In this document: in pieces, positions 6,997 to 16,175 of the stretch
How the letters are laid out: each line of letters starts with the position of its first letter
Numbering within the stretch: position 1 is the first letter of the stretch
NCBI RefSeq assembly: GCF_900155575.1
Contig: NZ_LT706966.1
Span: forward strand, 2,214,912-2,254,956
Length of the DNA: 40,045 bases
Source of the DNA: Actinotignum timonense
GTDB taxonomy: Bacteria; Actinomycetota; Actinomycetes; Actinomycetales; Actinomycetaceae
Reading direction: 5' to 3'
Position numbers and translations under genes: made by a program
The notes under the pieces: model-generated
The model's input: the letters and a program-made list of their open reading frames with translations, nothing else
Database searches by the model: none
Told to the model about the DNA's origin: nothing

Positions 6997-9768
6997 ATGA
7001 GTTCACAACAGTCAGATCAGCCCGGGGCCGCGGCGTCGCGCCCTCGTCCGCAACTCAATGTTGCCCTGGACCTTCTGGAGGATAAGTATGGGCTCAACCC
7101 GCCTGATGATGCGCTTTATGAGGCGTTCACCCAGTGGGCGGAAAGCACCGGGCGGTCGCTTTATCCCCATCAGGAAGAGGCGCTGCTCGCCGCTATTGAT
7201 GATGCTCATATGATCGTCTCCACGCCCACCGGCTCGGGGAAGTCACTCATTGCGCTCACCGCCATTTTCTGCGGGCTCGCGCGCGGGAAAACCGCGTATT
7301 ACACCGCGCCTCTCAAGGCTTTGGTATCGGAAAAGTTTTTCGAACTCATCAATGTTTTCGGTGCCGATAACGTGGGGATGGTGACCGGGGATTCCACTAT
7401 TAATGCCGGTGCTCCGGTGGTGTGTGCCACCGCGGAAATCGTGGCGAACCTGAGTCTGCGTGATGGTGCGGCGGCGGATATCGGCGTGCTGGTCCAGGAT
7501 GAATTCCACTACTACTCCGATCCGCAACGCGGTTGGGCCTGGCAAGTACCGCTTCTGGAACTCACCCACACTCAGCAGGTGCTTCTTTCCGCCACGCTGG
7601 GGGATACCACCTGGCTGGAGGAGGATCTTGAGAAGCGCACCGGGCGCGCCGTCGAATGTATGAGTAACGCGGAACGGCCGGTACCGCTGTCGTTCTCGTA
7701 CTCCTATCACCCGCTCGGTGAGCTCCTCCTGGAACTCACCTCCACGCATCGGGCACCCGTATATGTGGTGCATTTTTCGCAGCGAGAAGCGGTAGCGCAG
7801 GCCCAAGCCCTCCTCACCCACGCGCTTGTTTCCAAGGAACAGAAAGCCCGCCTCCAAGAAGCCCTGGGGGATTTTTCCTTCGGCCCCGGTTTCGGGAAAA
7901 TTCTCTCTAAGCTGCTCAGGTCCGGTATCGGCGTGCACCACGCGGGCCTCCTCCCCCGCTACCGGCGGCTCGTGGAAAAGCTGGCGCAAGCGGGCCTGCT
8001 TCCGGTTATTTCCGGTACAGATACCCTCGGGGTCGGCATTAACGTTCCGATTCGCACCGTTGTGATGACCGGGCTGGCTAAATTTGATGGTCAGCGCAAT
8101 CGGCACCTGAGCGCACGCGAATTCCACCAGATCGCGGGCCGCGCCGGGCGGGCCGGGTTTGATACCAAAGGCGATGTGATCGTGCAGGCGCCCGAATTTG
8201 AAATCGAAAATGCGCGGCTGGTGGCCCGGGCCGGGGATGATCCGGTCAAACAGCGCCGCATTCAAAAGAAGAAGCCCCCGGAAAATACGGTGCTGTGGTC
8301 GGAAAAAACTTTTGAGTACCTCAAGGGTGCCGCGCCGGAAACTCTGACGTCCCAGATGCGGGTCTCCCATTCGCTCATGCTCAATTTGTTCCAGCGCCCG
8401 GGGGATAACGTCGCGGCCGTCACCACATTACTCACGGATAATCACGAACCGCGCACGGCATCCAACCAGCTTATCCGGCAAGCCACCCGCATCTATATGT
8501 CTCTGGAGCGCGCCGGGGTGATCCTCCATCACACTCCGCAATGGTTGGCTGAGCACCCGGGGCACTCCCCCATCGAATACGCGCGTGAAGTTCCTTTTGA
8601 TTTTGCTTTGAACCAGCCGCTGGCGCCCTTCGCGCTGGCTGCGCTGGATATTCTTGATCCGGACAGCCCGGAGTACGCCCTCGATGTCATCTCGGTTATC
8701 GAAGCGGTCCAAGATAACCCCATGCAGGTTCTGTACGCGCAGGAACGCGCGGCGCGCGGGCGTGCCATCGGGCGCATGAAAGCCGCGGGTATCGGCTATG
8801 ACGAACGCATGGCCGAGGCAGATAAAATCACCTGGCCGCAACCCCTCGCGGAAGAACTAGGCGCGGCGCTCCAGATCTACCGGCAAACCAACCCGTGGGT
8901 GGATGATTTCCAGCTCTCCCCCAAGTCCATCGTGCGGGAAATGATCGAAAACGCGATCACCTTCTCCGAATTTATTTCTCGCTATGACCTGGCCCGATCC
9001 GAAGGAACTCTGCTGCGTTACCTCACGGACACCTACAAGGCGCTCCGGCAAACCGTTCCGCTGGAAGCCCGCACCCCGGATCTTGAAGACATGACCGGCT
9101 GGCTGGGCGGCCTGGTGCGCTCGGTGGATTCCAGTCTGCTGGACGAATGGGAAGCCCTGCGCGATGGCCGAATCACCGCCACGGAGATCGCCAATCTTGA
9201 CAGCGGCGCAGGGGGCGCCCGCGAGCGCGCTTTCGGGGCGGATGAAGATGGCAAGGTTACGCTTTCGCGCAGCCCACACGCGCTGCGAGTCTCCATCCGC
9301 AACGCACTCTTCCGCTTCGTGGAAGCCGTGGCGCACGAAAATCTCGACTGGCTTGATCGAGCAGCCCTGGACGACGGCGCCGGTGTAGCCCGCGGGGACG
9401 GCATCCCGCTCTGGCTCGGCGGCCCGGTCTGGGATGGCGATACCTGGATGGATGCTACCGACGCCTACTTCGATTCCTACCAAGAGATCGGCATCGGACC
9501 CGAAGCACGCTCCGCCCAACTCGTCACCATGCTGGAACACCCCGACCGAGCGGATTTCATCACCGCCAGCGTCCCTGCGGAACACGTGGATAGCGTTATG
9601 GACAACCTAAGCTCCGCCACCGGGCGCCTGCGCGCCTGGTTAGTGCGTCAAGTTTTTGACGACGGCGCAGGTGACAACTCCTGGGGATTCTGGGCAGTTG
9701 TGGACCTTGAGGCAAGCGATACTGCTGGGCATGCCATCCTCGACATTATTAGCGTGGGAGAATTATGA
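6997..9768 (+). CDS. Ski2-like DEAD/DEAH-box helicase with DUF3516 C-terminus
   Basis: 923-residue superfamily-2 helicase. Walker A TPTGSGKS lies at residues 76-83, motif II is DEFH at 168-171, motif III SATL at 198-201, and motif VI QIAGRAGR at 378-385. The long C-terminal half (from about 460) matches what I know of the actinobacterial DUF3516 helicases, which have the DEFHYY...RGWAWQVPLLEL signature seen here. Probably acts on RNA or on structured nucleic acid; the cellular role is not established. It has no HD nuclease domain, so it is not Cas3 despite the neighbouring CRISPR relic. The start is uncertain: AGGAG lies about 18 bases before the ATG, which is too far for normal use, so translation may be leaderless. 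Confidence 0.88.
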   Translation: MSSQQSDQPGAAASRPRPQLNVALDLLEDKYGLNPPDDALYEAFTQWAESTGRSLYPHQEEALLAAIDDAHMIVSTPTGSGKSLIALTAIFCGLARGKTAYYTAPLKALVSEKFFELINVFGADNVGMVTGDSTINAGAPVVCATAEIVANLSLRDGAAADIGVLVQDEFHYYSDPQRGWAWQVPLLELTHTQQVLLSATLGDTTWLEEDLEKRTGRAVECMSNAERPVPLSFSYSYHPLGELLLELTSTHRAPVYVVHFSQREAVAQAQALLTHALVSKEQKARLQEALGDFSFGPGFGKILSKLLRSGIGVHHAGLLPRYRRLVEKLAQAGLLPVISGTDTLGVGINVPIRTVVMTGLAKFDGQRNRHLSAREFHQIAGRAGRAGFDTKGDVIVQAPEFEIENARLVARAGDDPVKQRRIQKKKPPENTVLWSEKTFEYLKGAAPETLTSQMRVSHSLMLNLFQRPGDNVAAVTTLLTDNHEPRTASNQLIRQATRIYMSLERAGVILHHTPQWLAEHPGHSPIEYAREVPFDFALNQPLAPFALAALDILDPDSPEYALDVISVIEAVQDNPMQVLYAQERAARGRAIGRMKAAGIGYDERMAEADKITWPQPLAEELGAALQIYRQTNPWVDDFQLSPKSIVREMIENAITFSEFISRYDLARSEGTLLRYLTDTYKALRQTVPLEARTPDLEDMTGWLGGLVRSVDSSLLDEWEALRDGRITATEIANLDSGAGGARERAFGADEDGKVTLSRSPHALRVSIRNALFRFVEAVAHENLDWLDRAALDDGAGVARGDGIPLWLGGPVWDGDTWMDATDAYFDSYQEIGIGPEARSAQLVTMLEHPDRADFITASVPAEHVDSVMDNLSSATGRLRAWLVRQVFDDGAGDNSWGFWAVVDLEASDTAGHAILDIISVGEL

Positions 9769-9947
9769 GGCGGCTACCCGGAATTCTCAGCCGCTACTCG
9801 GCACTGAAAGTATGACGCCAGTTCTGGGGCGATTGTTCCGGCTCTAGGACCATGACGCCAGTTATGAGATTATTTCACCAGTTCGCGGCACAGAGAACTA
9901 CCATAAACACCGGCGGATACCCGATACCTGTGGAGCTGACACAAACC

Positions 9948-10880
9948 ATGACATATACGGAGCATGACAAGCTTGCTCGCCTTGCTGAACTATCCAGCAT
10001 CACCCCAACCGCGGAAGAAATCCCCGGGCGCATCACCCTCGTGCGTGACGCCCTACGCGGAGCGGAAGAAGCTGCCGGAATACCGCTCGGCACTGCCCGA
10101 CTCCAAATCGTGGTGAAACACCAGCCCATCACCGCCATCCGCGCCGCGCTCGCCGCCGGCTCCCGCCTCATGGGCCAAAACTTCATCCAACAACTACAGG
10201 ACGTAGAAGCCCAGCTCGCGGTGCCCGCAACGGCGGCGGAAACAGGCTCCGGAACCGCGTCTGCACTGGCGCTCAACACGGCTTCCACCTCAACTCCCGG
10301 CACCGCTTCAGACTCAACTGAACGCCTCATTCATGATGCCAGCACCTGGGAAGGAAGCGGCACCGCCCCGGCCAGCGCAGGCAACCCGCCCCACTGGACC
10401 CACGTCATCGGCCACGTGCAATCCAATAAGGCCGGGCGAGCCCTCGAACTGGCCGATTGCATCGAAACCGTGGATAGCCTCAAATTAGCCCAGCGCCTCA
10501 ACCGGCTCCAAGGCCGCCTGCTTGAGGAAGGCCACGCCCACGGGCCCTTCTCCATTTACGTACAAGTCAATTCCTCCGGGGCAGCCAGCCAATACGGAAT
10601 CGACCCGGAACAGGTAGAAGAACTCGTCGGCCAGATCGCGCAGCTCCCCCACCTGCGGATAGACGGCCTCATGACCATCGGCGCGAACACCAGCGACGTA
10701 CGGGAAATCTCCCGCTCCTTCGCGCTCGTGCGCAAACTACGCGACCAGCTCCAGCGCGAGCACCCCACCGTACGCGAACTCTCCATGGGCATGACCCACG
10801 ATATGGGTATCGCCGTGGCGGAAGGCTCCACCCAGGTACGGGTCGGCAGCGCCATTTTCGGGCCCCGGCCCGCGGCCTAA
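9948..10880 (+). CDS. YggS/PROSC-family PLP-binding protein with a Thr/Ala/Ser-rich insertion
   Basis: PLP homeostasis protein (alanine racemase N-terminal-like barrel). Recognisable segments are VVKHQP with the PLP lysine (K57), the AAGSRLMGQNFIQQL helix, HVIGHVQSNKAGRA, YVQVNSSGAASQYG, LRIDGLMTIGA, SMGMTHDM and the terminal VRVGSAIFGPR. Between the barrel helix and HWTHVIGHVQSNK there is a low-complexity insert of about 55 residues (roughly 92-147) that ordinary ~230-residue members lack. The start is uncertain. I chose the Met before TYTEHDK by position relative to the family. The open frame extends to an ATG at 9852, and neither start has an ideal ribosome-binding site. Confidence 0.82.
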   Translation: MTYTEHDKLARLAELSSITPTAEEIPGRITLVRDALRGAEEAAGIPLGTARLQIVVKHQPITAIRAALAAGSRLMGQNFIQQLQDVEAQLAVPATAAETGSGTASALALNTASTSTPGTASDSTERLIHDASTWEGSGTAPASAGNPPHWTHVIGHVQSNKAGRALELADCIETVDSLKLAQRLNRLQGRLLEEGHAHGPFSIYVQVNSSGAASQYGIDPEQVEELVGQIAQLPHLRIDGLMTIGANTSDVREISRSFALVRKLRDQLQREHPTVRELSMGMTHDMGIAVAEGSTQVRVGSAIFGPRPAA

Positions 10881-10944
10881 CAACGGCTACGATTCCGGCT
10901 TGCCCGCGGCCTGACTACCGCTACTATTCCTGCGCGCCCGCGCG

Positions 10945-11817
10945 CTAACTACGCGCCGAAACCGGCACAACCATCGGGGTACCCGTCACCGGATCCGGGA
11001 TAACCACCGCGGTCAGGCCATAAATCTCCGCGATATTCTCCGGAGTAAACACCTCGCCAGCCGAACCCGAAAAAACAATACGCCCGTCCTTCATCGCGAT
11101 GACATGGGAGGCGTAACGCGCCGCCTGATTCAGATCATGAAGAACCGCAACCAAAGTCCGCCCCTCCCGATTCAAGCGAGCACACAAATCCAACAGCTCA
11201 ATCTGGAAGGCAATATCTAAATACGTCGTCGGCTCATCCAAAAAAATAATCGGAGTATCCTGAGCCAGCACCATCGCCACCCACACCCGCTGGCGCTCCC
11301 CACCAGACAGCTCCCCCAGCAGCGCATCAGCAAAATCCGCGGTCCCCGTAGCCGCCAAAGCCCGAGCAACCGCCTCCTCATCACGCTTCGACGGCCGCGA
11401 AAACACACCCTGATGCGGATAACGCCCCCGGCCCACCAGCTCGGCAACCGTAATCCCCTCCGGAATATGCGGCGACTGCGGTAGCAACGCCAGCTCCCGC
11501 GCGAAATCCCGCGAGCCCATCGCCGCAATATCCCGCCCATCCAGCAGCACCCTGCCACTCGCCGGCGAAAGCAACCGCGCCAAACCCCGCAATAGCGTGG
11601 ACTTCCCGCATCCATTCGCCCCCACGATCACCGTGAACGACCCATCCGGAATCGCCACATTCAAATCCCGCGCCACCGCCACATCGCCATAGCCGAGGCA
11701 GAGATCCTCCCCGCGCAGCCGCGCGGCACCGGTAGAAACGTCGGCAGCCGCACTCTCCGCAGCGCCGGCAGCCATCCCAACAGAACCTCCCATATCCACG
11801 CCCTCGTTCTGACGCAT
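10945..11817 (-). CDS. Iron-siderophore ABC transporter ATPase
   Basis: Cytoplasmic ATP-hydrolysing subunit of a FepC/FecE-type importer. Walker A GANGCGKS is at residues 66-73, the ABC signature LSGGERQR at 170-177, Walker B IIFLDEP at 190-196, the D-loop follows (TTYLD), and the switch His is in VLHDLNQ. The first ~33 residues are Ala/Gly-rich and not conserved in the family, so a shorter start is possible. It follows the second permease with 2 bp between stop and start, which indicates one operon of permease, permease and ATPase. The divergent substrate-binding lipoprotein completes the importer. Confidence 0.92.
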   Translation of the reverse strand: MRQNEGVDMGGSVGMAAGAAESAAADVSTGAARLRGEDLCLGYGDVAVARDLNVAIPDGSFTVIVGANGCGKSTLLRGLARLLSPASGRVLLDGRDIAAMGSRDFARELALLPQSPHIPEGITVAELVGRGRYPHQGVFSRPSKRDEEAVARALAATGTADFADALLGELSGGERQRVWVAMVLAQDTPIIFLDEPTTYLDIAFQIELLDLCARLNREGRTLVAVLHDLNQAARYASHVIAMKDGRIVFSGSAGEVFTPENIAEIYGLTAVVIPDPVTGTPMVVPVSARS

Positions 11818-11819
11818 TT

Positions 11820-12968
11820 TTATCGCCCCTTCCGTTGCGATAACACCACAACCAGCACATACACCCCACCGACCACCGTGGTAATCGCCCCCACCGGAAC
11901 CGGCCGCGCCAGCGCAAATTGGGCGAACAGATCAGCCAGGAACAAAATCGAGGCACCCGCCAGCGCGCTATGCACGAGCGAAATTCCGCGCCGCCCGGCC
12001 GCCGCCCGCCCCACCTGCGGAGCCGCCAAAGCCACAAAGGCAATAGGCCCGGCCGCCGCCGTCACCACACACGTCAAAGCGATACCGACCGCGAGGATCC
12101 CCCGGCGAGCCTTCTCGACCGGCAAGCCGTGGGCAGCTGCGGCGTCGTCGCCCAATTCCAGTTGCCGCAACGGCCGCACGCAACACGCCACCAGCGGCAC
12201 CAGGCACGCAAGAATTCCCAGCGCCGGCCCCACATTCGCCCACGACGCCTGCCCGAGCGACCCGGCGCCCCACACCGCGAGGCTGAGCGCCACCTCGTCC
12301 GAGGCCCGCAACAGCAGCCAGGTATTCGCCGCGCTGAGCATCGCCGTCATGCCGATCCCCACGATGATGAGGCGAAATCCGGACACGCCGTTGCGGTAGG
12401 CCAGCGCATAAATAATTATTCCGACGACGACGCCACCTGCCAGCGCGCCCATACTCACCGCGAGGGCTCCGCCCACAAGGAATGTCCGGGTGAGAATAAC
12501 GCCGGTATAGGCGCCAGCGTTGAAGCCGATAATATCCGGCGAGCCGAGCGGGTTACGGGTGAGAATTTGGAAGAGCGCTCCCGAAAGGCCGAGCGCCGCC
12601 CCGAAGGCGACCGCAGCGAGGATGCGCGGCAGGCGCCAGGTGAGAACAACCTGGGCCGCGAAATCCCCCTGGCCTGCGGCAACCGCCCTCATCGAATCCG
12701 GGGAGAAGCAGGCAGCCACCTCGGCCGGAGTGAGGGGTAAATCCCCGAGGAGCAGAGCCCCGAGGCAACCGACCACCAGGGCGAGGCTCACCACGGCCGC
12801 AACCAGGCGGGAACGGCGTCGTCGTGCAGCGGTGGAGCGAGAACGCTGGGGGCGCGCGGTTACTGGCGCTACGGAGCTTAACTCTGGCGCGGCGGGAACG
12901 GACTGCGGCGCGGCACCCGTATGCGGTGCGGCGAGCTGCTGCGCTGCGGGTTGCGGCGGCGTACTCAT
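11820..12968 (-). CDS. Iron-siderophore ABC transporter permease (FecCD family), second subunit
   Basis: 382-residue FecCD/BtuC-type permease. A cytosolic Pro/Ala/Arg-rich N-terminus of about 50 residues precedes the first membrane segment (LVAAVVSLALVVGCLGALLL). Family motifs are WRLPRILAAVAFGAALGLSG, LTRNPLGSPDIIG, GAGSLGQASW (the coupling region) and AAGPIAFVALAAPQVGR. The start ATG overlaps the previous gene's TGA by four bases (ATGA), so translation is probably coupled. A much longer frame continues upstream, but it runs inside the other permease in a different frame and is not used. Confidence 0.92.
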   Translation of the reverse strand: MSTPPQPAAQQLAAPHTGAAPQSVPAAPELSSVAPVTARPQRSRSTAARRRRSRLVAAVVSLALVVGCLGALLLGDLPLTPAEVAACFSPDSMRAVAAGQGDFAAQVVLTWRLPRILAAVAFGAALGLSGALFQILTRNPLGSPDIIGFNAGAYTGVILTRTFLVGGALAVSMGALAGGVVVGIIIYALAYRNGVSGFRLIIVGIGMTAMLSAANTWLLLRASDEVALSLAVWGAGSLGQASWANVGPALGILACLVPLVACCVRPLRQLELGDDAAAAHGLPVEKARRGILAVGIALTCVVTAAAGPIAFVALAAPQVGRAAAGRRGISLVHSALAGASILFLADLFAQFALARPVPVGAITTVVGGVYVLVVVLSQRKGR

Positions 12969-13999
12969 AGCGCGAAAGCCTTTCGCCGGCGGACGAGGTA
13001 GATGAGGACCGGGGCGCCCAGGAAGGCGCTCACCACGGAGACGGGCAGTTCGCCGCTGGGGAGGATGATGCGCGCGAGGATATCCGAGGCGAGGAGCAGG
13101 GCCGGCGCCCAGATCGCGGACAGTCCCACGACCCACCGTTGATCCGCGCCCGCAAATGAACGAATGGCATGCGGCGCCATGAGGCCGATGAAGGAAATAG
13201 GGCCGGCGATGGCAACCGCGCCTCCGGTGAGGAGCGTCATCGCCGCTATGCCCGCCAGGCGAATGGCGGTGACGTTCGCGCCGAGGGCCCGGGCGGTATC
13301 GTCGCCGAGGGCGATGATATTGAGAGCCGGGGTGAGTGCGGCGGCCACGATGAGCCCGAGAGCGAGGAGCGGGAGGACCGGCAGGATCACCTCCCAGGGG
13401 CGGTTTTCCAGCGTGCCGGCCGTCCAGACGAGGATTTCGTTGAAGGTGCGCGGGTCGGCCAGGCGCAGGACACCCACAATGCCGTTGAGCACAGCAGAAA
13501 GCGCCACCCCGGCCAGGATGAGGCGGACCGGATCCGCGCGGCCGGTGCGCTGCGATCCGATCAGGAGGACCACCGCGGTGGCCGCGAGCGCGCCCGCCAC
13601 CGCCCACCACATGTAGACGCTCGGCCGGCTGATGCCCGCGAGCGCGATGGCGAGGGTGACCGCGAAACCGGCACCGGCTGAGACCCCGAGGATTCCCGGT
13701 TCGGCCAGCGGGTTACGCGAAATTGCCTGGATAAGAGCGCCGGCCACCCCGAGGGCGGCACCGATAGCGATGGCGGCGGCGGTGCGTGGCGGGCGCAAAG
13801 TAAGCACTGCTTGCGCGTCCATGGAATCGCCGTCCGCGCCGGAGAGGATAGTAAACAGTGTTCCCGGGGAGATGGGGCGGGCGCCGATGCAGATGGAGAG
13901 GATGGCCAGCACGAGAACAGCGATCACTCCGGCGATAAGAGCCACAGCGCGCCGGCGCGCGATGGTGCGGCCGGGGGCGGTGTGGGCGGTGCTGTTCAT
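12965..13999 (-). CDS. Iron-siderophore ABC transporter permease (FecCD family), first subunit
   Basis: 344 residues with about ten membrane segments. Motifs include LRPPRTAAAIAIGAALGVAG, ISRNPLAEPGILG, WTAGTLENRPWE and AGPISFIGLMAPHAIR, all typical of FecCD subunits. It pairs with the downstream permease as the two transmembrane halves. It is first in a three-gene minus-strand operon and divergent from the binding protein, with a ~135-bp shared promoter region. No clear ribosome-binding site is visible before the ATG. Confidence 0.92.
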   Translation of the reverse strand: MNSTAHTAPGRTIARRRAVALIAGVIAVLVLAILSICIGARPISPGTLFTILSGADGDSMDAQAVLTLRPPRTAAAIAIGAALGVAGALIQAISRNPLAEPGILGVSAGAGFAVTLAIALAGISRPSVYMWWAVAGALAATAVVLLIGSQRTGRADPVRLILAGVALSAVLNGIVGVLRLADPRTFNEILVWTAGTLENRPWEVILPVLPLLALGLIVAAALTPALNIIALGDDTARALGANVTAIRLAGIAAMTLLTGGAVAIAGPISFIGLMAPHAIRSFAGADQRWVVGLSAIWAPALLLASDILARIILPSGELPVSVVSAFLGAPVLIYLVRRRKAFAL

Positions 14000-14133
14000 A
14001 ACGAGAACAGGCTACCCCAATTAAACAACGCCAGCGTATCCTAATAGGGCATCTGTGGTTTCAGTGACAACCACACGACCACCGCAGCCGCAGGTGCGTC
14101 CGGCCGCGAGTGCGGCATCCACGAAAGGAAGTT

Positions 14134-15174
14134 ATGAAGAAGTCCCTGACCGCGTGGGCAGGCACCGTGCTGGTGGCTTGCCTGGCTTTTGCCGGATGCG
14201 GTTCTCAGAAGAGTAATGATTCTGCCGATTCTTCGGCGTCCCCTGCCTCGTCCTCCGCGGCGGCGAGTTCCGCGGCGGATGGGACCACCACGAACGAGGC
14301 CGTGTTCCCCGCAACGATTGATACAAAATTCGGGCCCGTCACCGTCAAGGAAGCCCCGCAGCGCGTGGTCGCTCTGGGCTGGGGCGATGCCGAGGTGGCG
14401 CTTTCGCTGGGCGTGCAGCCGGTGGGCGCTGCCGACTGGCTGGCTTTCGGCGGCAACGGCGTGGGCCCGTGGGTGAGCGAATCCTATGAGAAGACCCCGG
14501 AGATTCTGGGCACTATGGAGCTTTCGTACGAGAAGATCGCGGCGCTCAAGCCGGATCTCATTCTCGATGTGAAGACCTCGGGCGATAAGGAACGCCACGA
14601 TAAGCTTTCCCAGATCGCGACGACGGTCTCGCTGCCGGAAGGTGCGGATAATTGGCTGACGTCCACGAAGGACCAGGTCACCATGATCGGCGCGGCGCTG
14701 GGCAAGCCGAAGGCCGCTGCGGCGCAGCTCGATGAGGTGGAGAAGAAGTTCGCCGAGGTCACGGCCGCGCACCCGGATTGGAAGGGTAAGTCGGTGACCG
14801 TGGCAACCAAGACTTCCGAGGGCTGGGGCGCCTACCTGAAGGGCGATACTCGCCTGGAGTTCATGACGAAGCTGGGCTTTGTGCAGAATCCGAAGGTGCA
14901 GGAGCTGGCCACCGCCGATAGCGGTTTCGCCGTGCAGCTGTCCGCCGAGCAGCTCGATGCTATTGATGCGGATCTGATTGCCGCGTTCCCGATTTTCATT
15001 GATACCGCGCAGATTACCGACGACGCCACCTGGCAGAAGGTCCCGGCAGTTGCTGCCGGCCACGCCTTCGTGGTGGACGGCGACCTCTCCAATGCGTTCT
15101 CCCTGGGCACCCCGGCCGCGCAGCTGTGGGCTCTGGATAAGCTGACGCCGCTTATTGAGAAGGCTGTGAAGTAA
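14134..15174 (+). CDS. Iron-siderophore ABC transporter substrate-binding lipoprotein
   Basis: 346-residue FecB/FepB-type binding protein. Lys-rich n-region (MKKS), hydrophobic core and lipobox AFAGC with the lipidated Cys at 22, then a Ser/Ala-rich linker (about 25-50). The periplasmic-binding fold follows: PQRVVALGWGDAEVALSLGVQPVG, SYEKIAALKPDLIL, and a C-terminal lobe ending LWALDKLTPLIEKAVK. The ATG chosen has AAAGGAAG just upstream; an in-frame Met eight codons earlier lacks one. Divergent from the permease-ATPase operon. Iron regulation would be expected, but I see no convincing DtxR-type box between them. Confidence 0.92.
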   Translation: MKKSLTAWAGTVLVACLAFAGCGSQKSNDSADSSASPASSSAAASSAADGTTTNEAVFPATIDTKFGPVTVKEAPQRVVALGWGDAEVALSLGVQPVGAADWLAFGGNGVGPWVSESYEKTPEILGTMELSYEKIAALKPDLILDVKTSGDKERHDKLSQIATTVSLPEGADNWLTSTKDQVTMIGAALGKPKAAAAQLDEVEKKFAEVTAAHPDWKGKSVTVATKTSEGWGAYLKGDTRLEFMTKLGFVQNPKVQELATADSGFAVQLSAEQLDAIDADLIAAFPIFIDTAQITDDATWQKVPAVAAGHAFVVDGDLSNAFSLGTPAAQLWALDKLTPLIEKAVK

Positions 15175-15250
15175 ATACTCTGCGAAGTAAATACTCTCGT
15201 GGCGAACTGCCTAAGCTGCCCGCTACTGGCGTGCGCATAAATAGGCACAG

Positions 15251-15296
15251 AACGCCCCGGAACGACCACTTATATGGGTGATCTTTCCGGGGCGTT
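15251..15296. terminator. Bidirectional terminator between siderophore-binding and cas genes
   Basis: Perfect 12-bp stem AACGCCCCGGAA / TTCCGGGGCGTT with a 22-nt loop, followed by TTCT on the + strand. It separates the convergent binding-protein gene and cas operon. Bases 15300-15449 beyond it hold an imperfect duplicated block (GCGCGGGCGGG and GGCATTCGCG each occur twice) and no gene. Confidence 0.85.
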
Positions 15297-15449
15297 TTCT
15301 GTGGCGCGAAGTAACGCCGTCGCGCGCGGGCGGGTTCACAGCCGCGACATGCTGGCATTCGCGACCACTTCGCGCCGTGAAGCGCGGGCGGGCCGCGAAG
15401 GTGCTCGCAGCCGCTACGCGACGGCATTCGCGCCGCGACGCAACGGAAC

Positions 15450-16175
15450 CTAGCGTTCCAGCAGCTCAGCTACCCGATTGAGCCACTCCTTCCGTTCTGT
15501 CACCACGTCCACCATGCTCGCGGTGCCGGGCAATGCCCCCGGCCCACTATCGGGCATATGTGGGGCCCGCGAATAGGTCCACACCTGTTTTTTCGGTTTC
15601 TCGAAAGACGGGTCACACACCGGGATCCGGTTGAGCATGTCATCCTCGCCACGTCCCAGATAGAACGGGAACGACGGCGCAAAGGCTTTCTTCCCCAAGT
15701 AGGTAACGAAAGCAGGACTGCGCAGCGCGGCGTCCACCTCCTCCTGATGCCCCGGGCAGGTGACTCGCACGAGGAACTCGGCTCCGGCCAAGTAGGTGCG
15801 GCGGATGACCGCGTTCGAGTTTTGCTGATCCGGGGTGAACGCCAGGTTTTTGTCGGAATCACTTTGTTTCCGGATCCACAACTGGCGTGTTCGGAACTTG
15901 AGCTCGTCATTTCGGAGACCGCTTTTAGTAGCGCGGGGATTAATGGTCTGGAATTCATTGATGAAACAGCCAGGACGATCAACCCTTACTGCAAAATCAG
16001 CTCCCTCCAGCCACTCTGGCCACTCTTCGCGCGGAGCACCTAAAGCGCCCGCGAGGAGACCAAGGAGACCGGACCTGGTAGGCCGAGGCTCCGAATTGAC
16101 CACGTTCCCCGTCACTCGCGGCCCCGCCCAGGATTGCACGGGACCCGCTAGACGCAGGAATGTTGGATTACTCAT
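15450..16175 (-). CDS. cas5e: Cas5e (CasD), type I-E Cascade subunit
   Basis: 241-residue RAMP-fold protein that caps the 5' handle of the crRNA in Cascade. The start MSNPTFLRLAGPVQSWAG and RPTRSGLLGLLAGALG are the diagnostic Cas5e N-terminus, followed by a central RRTYLAGAEF and the YLGKKAFAPSFPFYLG region with its conserved Gly-Lys. The start is set by homology: the open frame runs 65 codons further up, inside cas7e. The ATG overlaps the cas7e stop by eight bases, which implies translational coupling. It is the last gene of the operon here. Where cas6e, cas1 and cas2 normally follow there is only a short spacer and a terminator. Confidence 0.93.
   Translation of the reverse strand: MSNPTFLRLAGPVQSWAGPRVTGNVVNSEPRPTRSGLLGLLAGALGAPREEWPEWLEGADFAVRVDRPGCFINEFQTINPRATKSGLRNDELKFRTRQLWIRKQSDSDKNLAFTPDQQNSNAVIRRTYLAGAEFLVRVTCPGHQEEVDAALRSPAFVTYLGKKAFAPSFPFYLGRGEDDMLNRIPVCDPSFEKPKKQVWTYSRAPHMPDSGPGALPGTASMVDVVTERKEWLNRVAELLER

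Noticed and set aside
6997-9768. Large helicase near a CRISPR relic considered as Cas3
   Set aside because: Its motifs (DEFH, QIAGRAGR, long DUF3516-like C-terminus) are Ski2-like, and there is no HD nuclease domain.
11820-13610. 596-codon version of the second siderophore permease
   Set aside because: The extra N-terminal 214 codons run out of frame inside the first permease; the ATG overlapping the first permease's stop by four bases is the real start.
14000-14133. DtxR/IdeR box in the siderophore-locus promoter
   Set aside because: I looked for the 19-bp TTAGGTTAG-type palindrome and found only fragments such as TAGCCTG, not enough to call.
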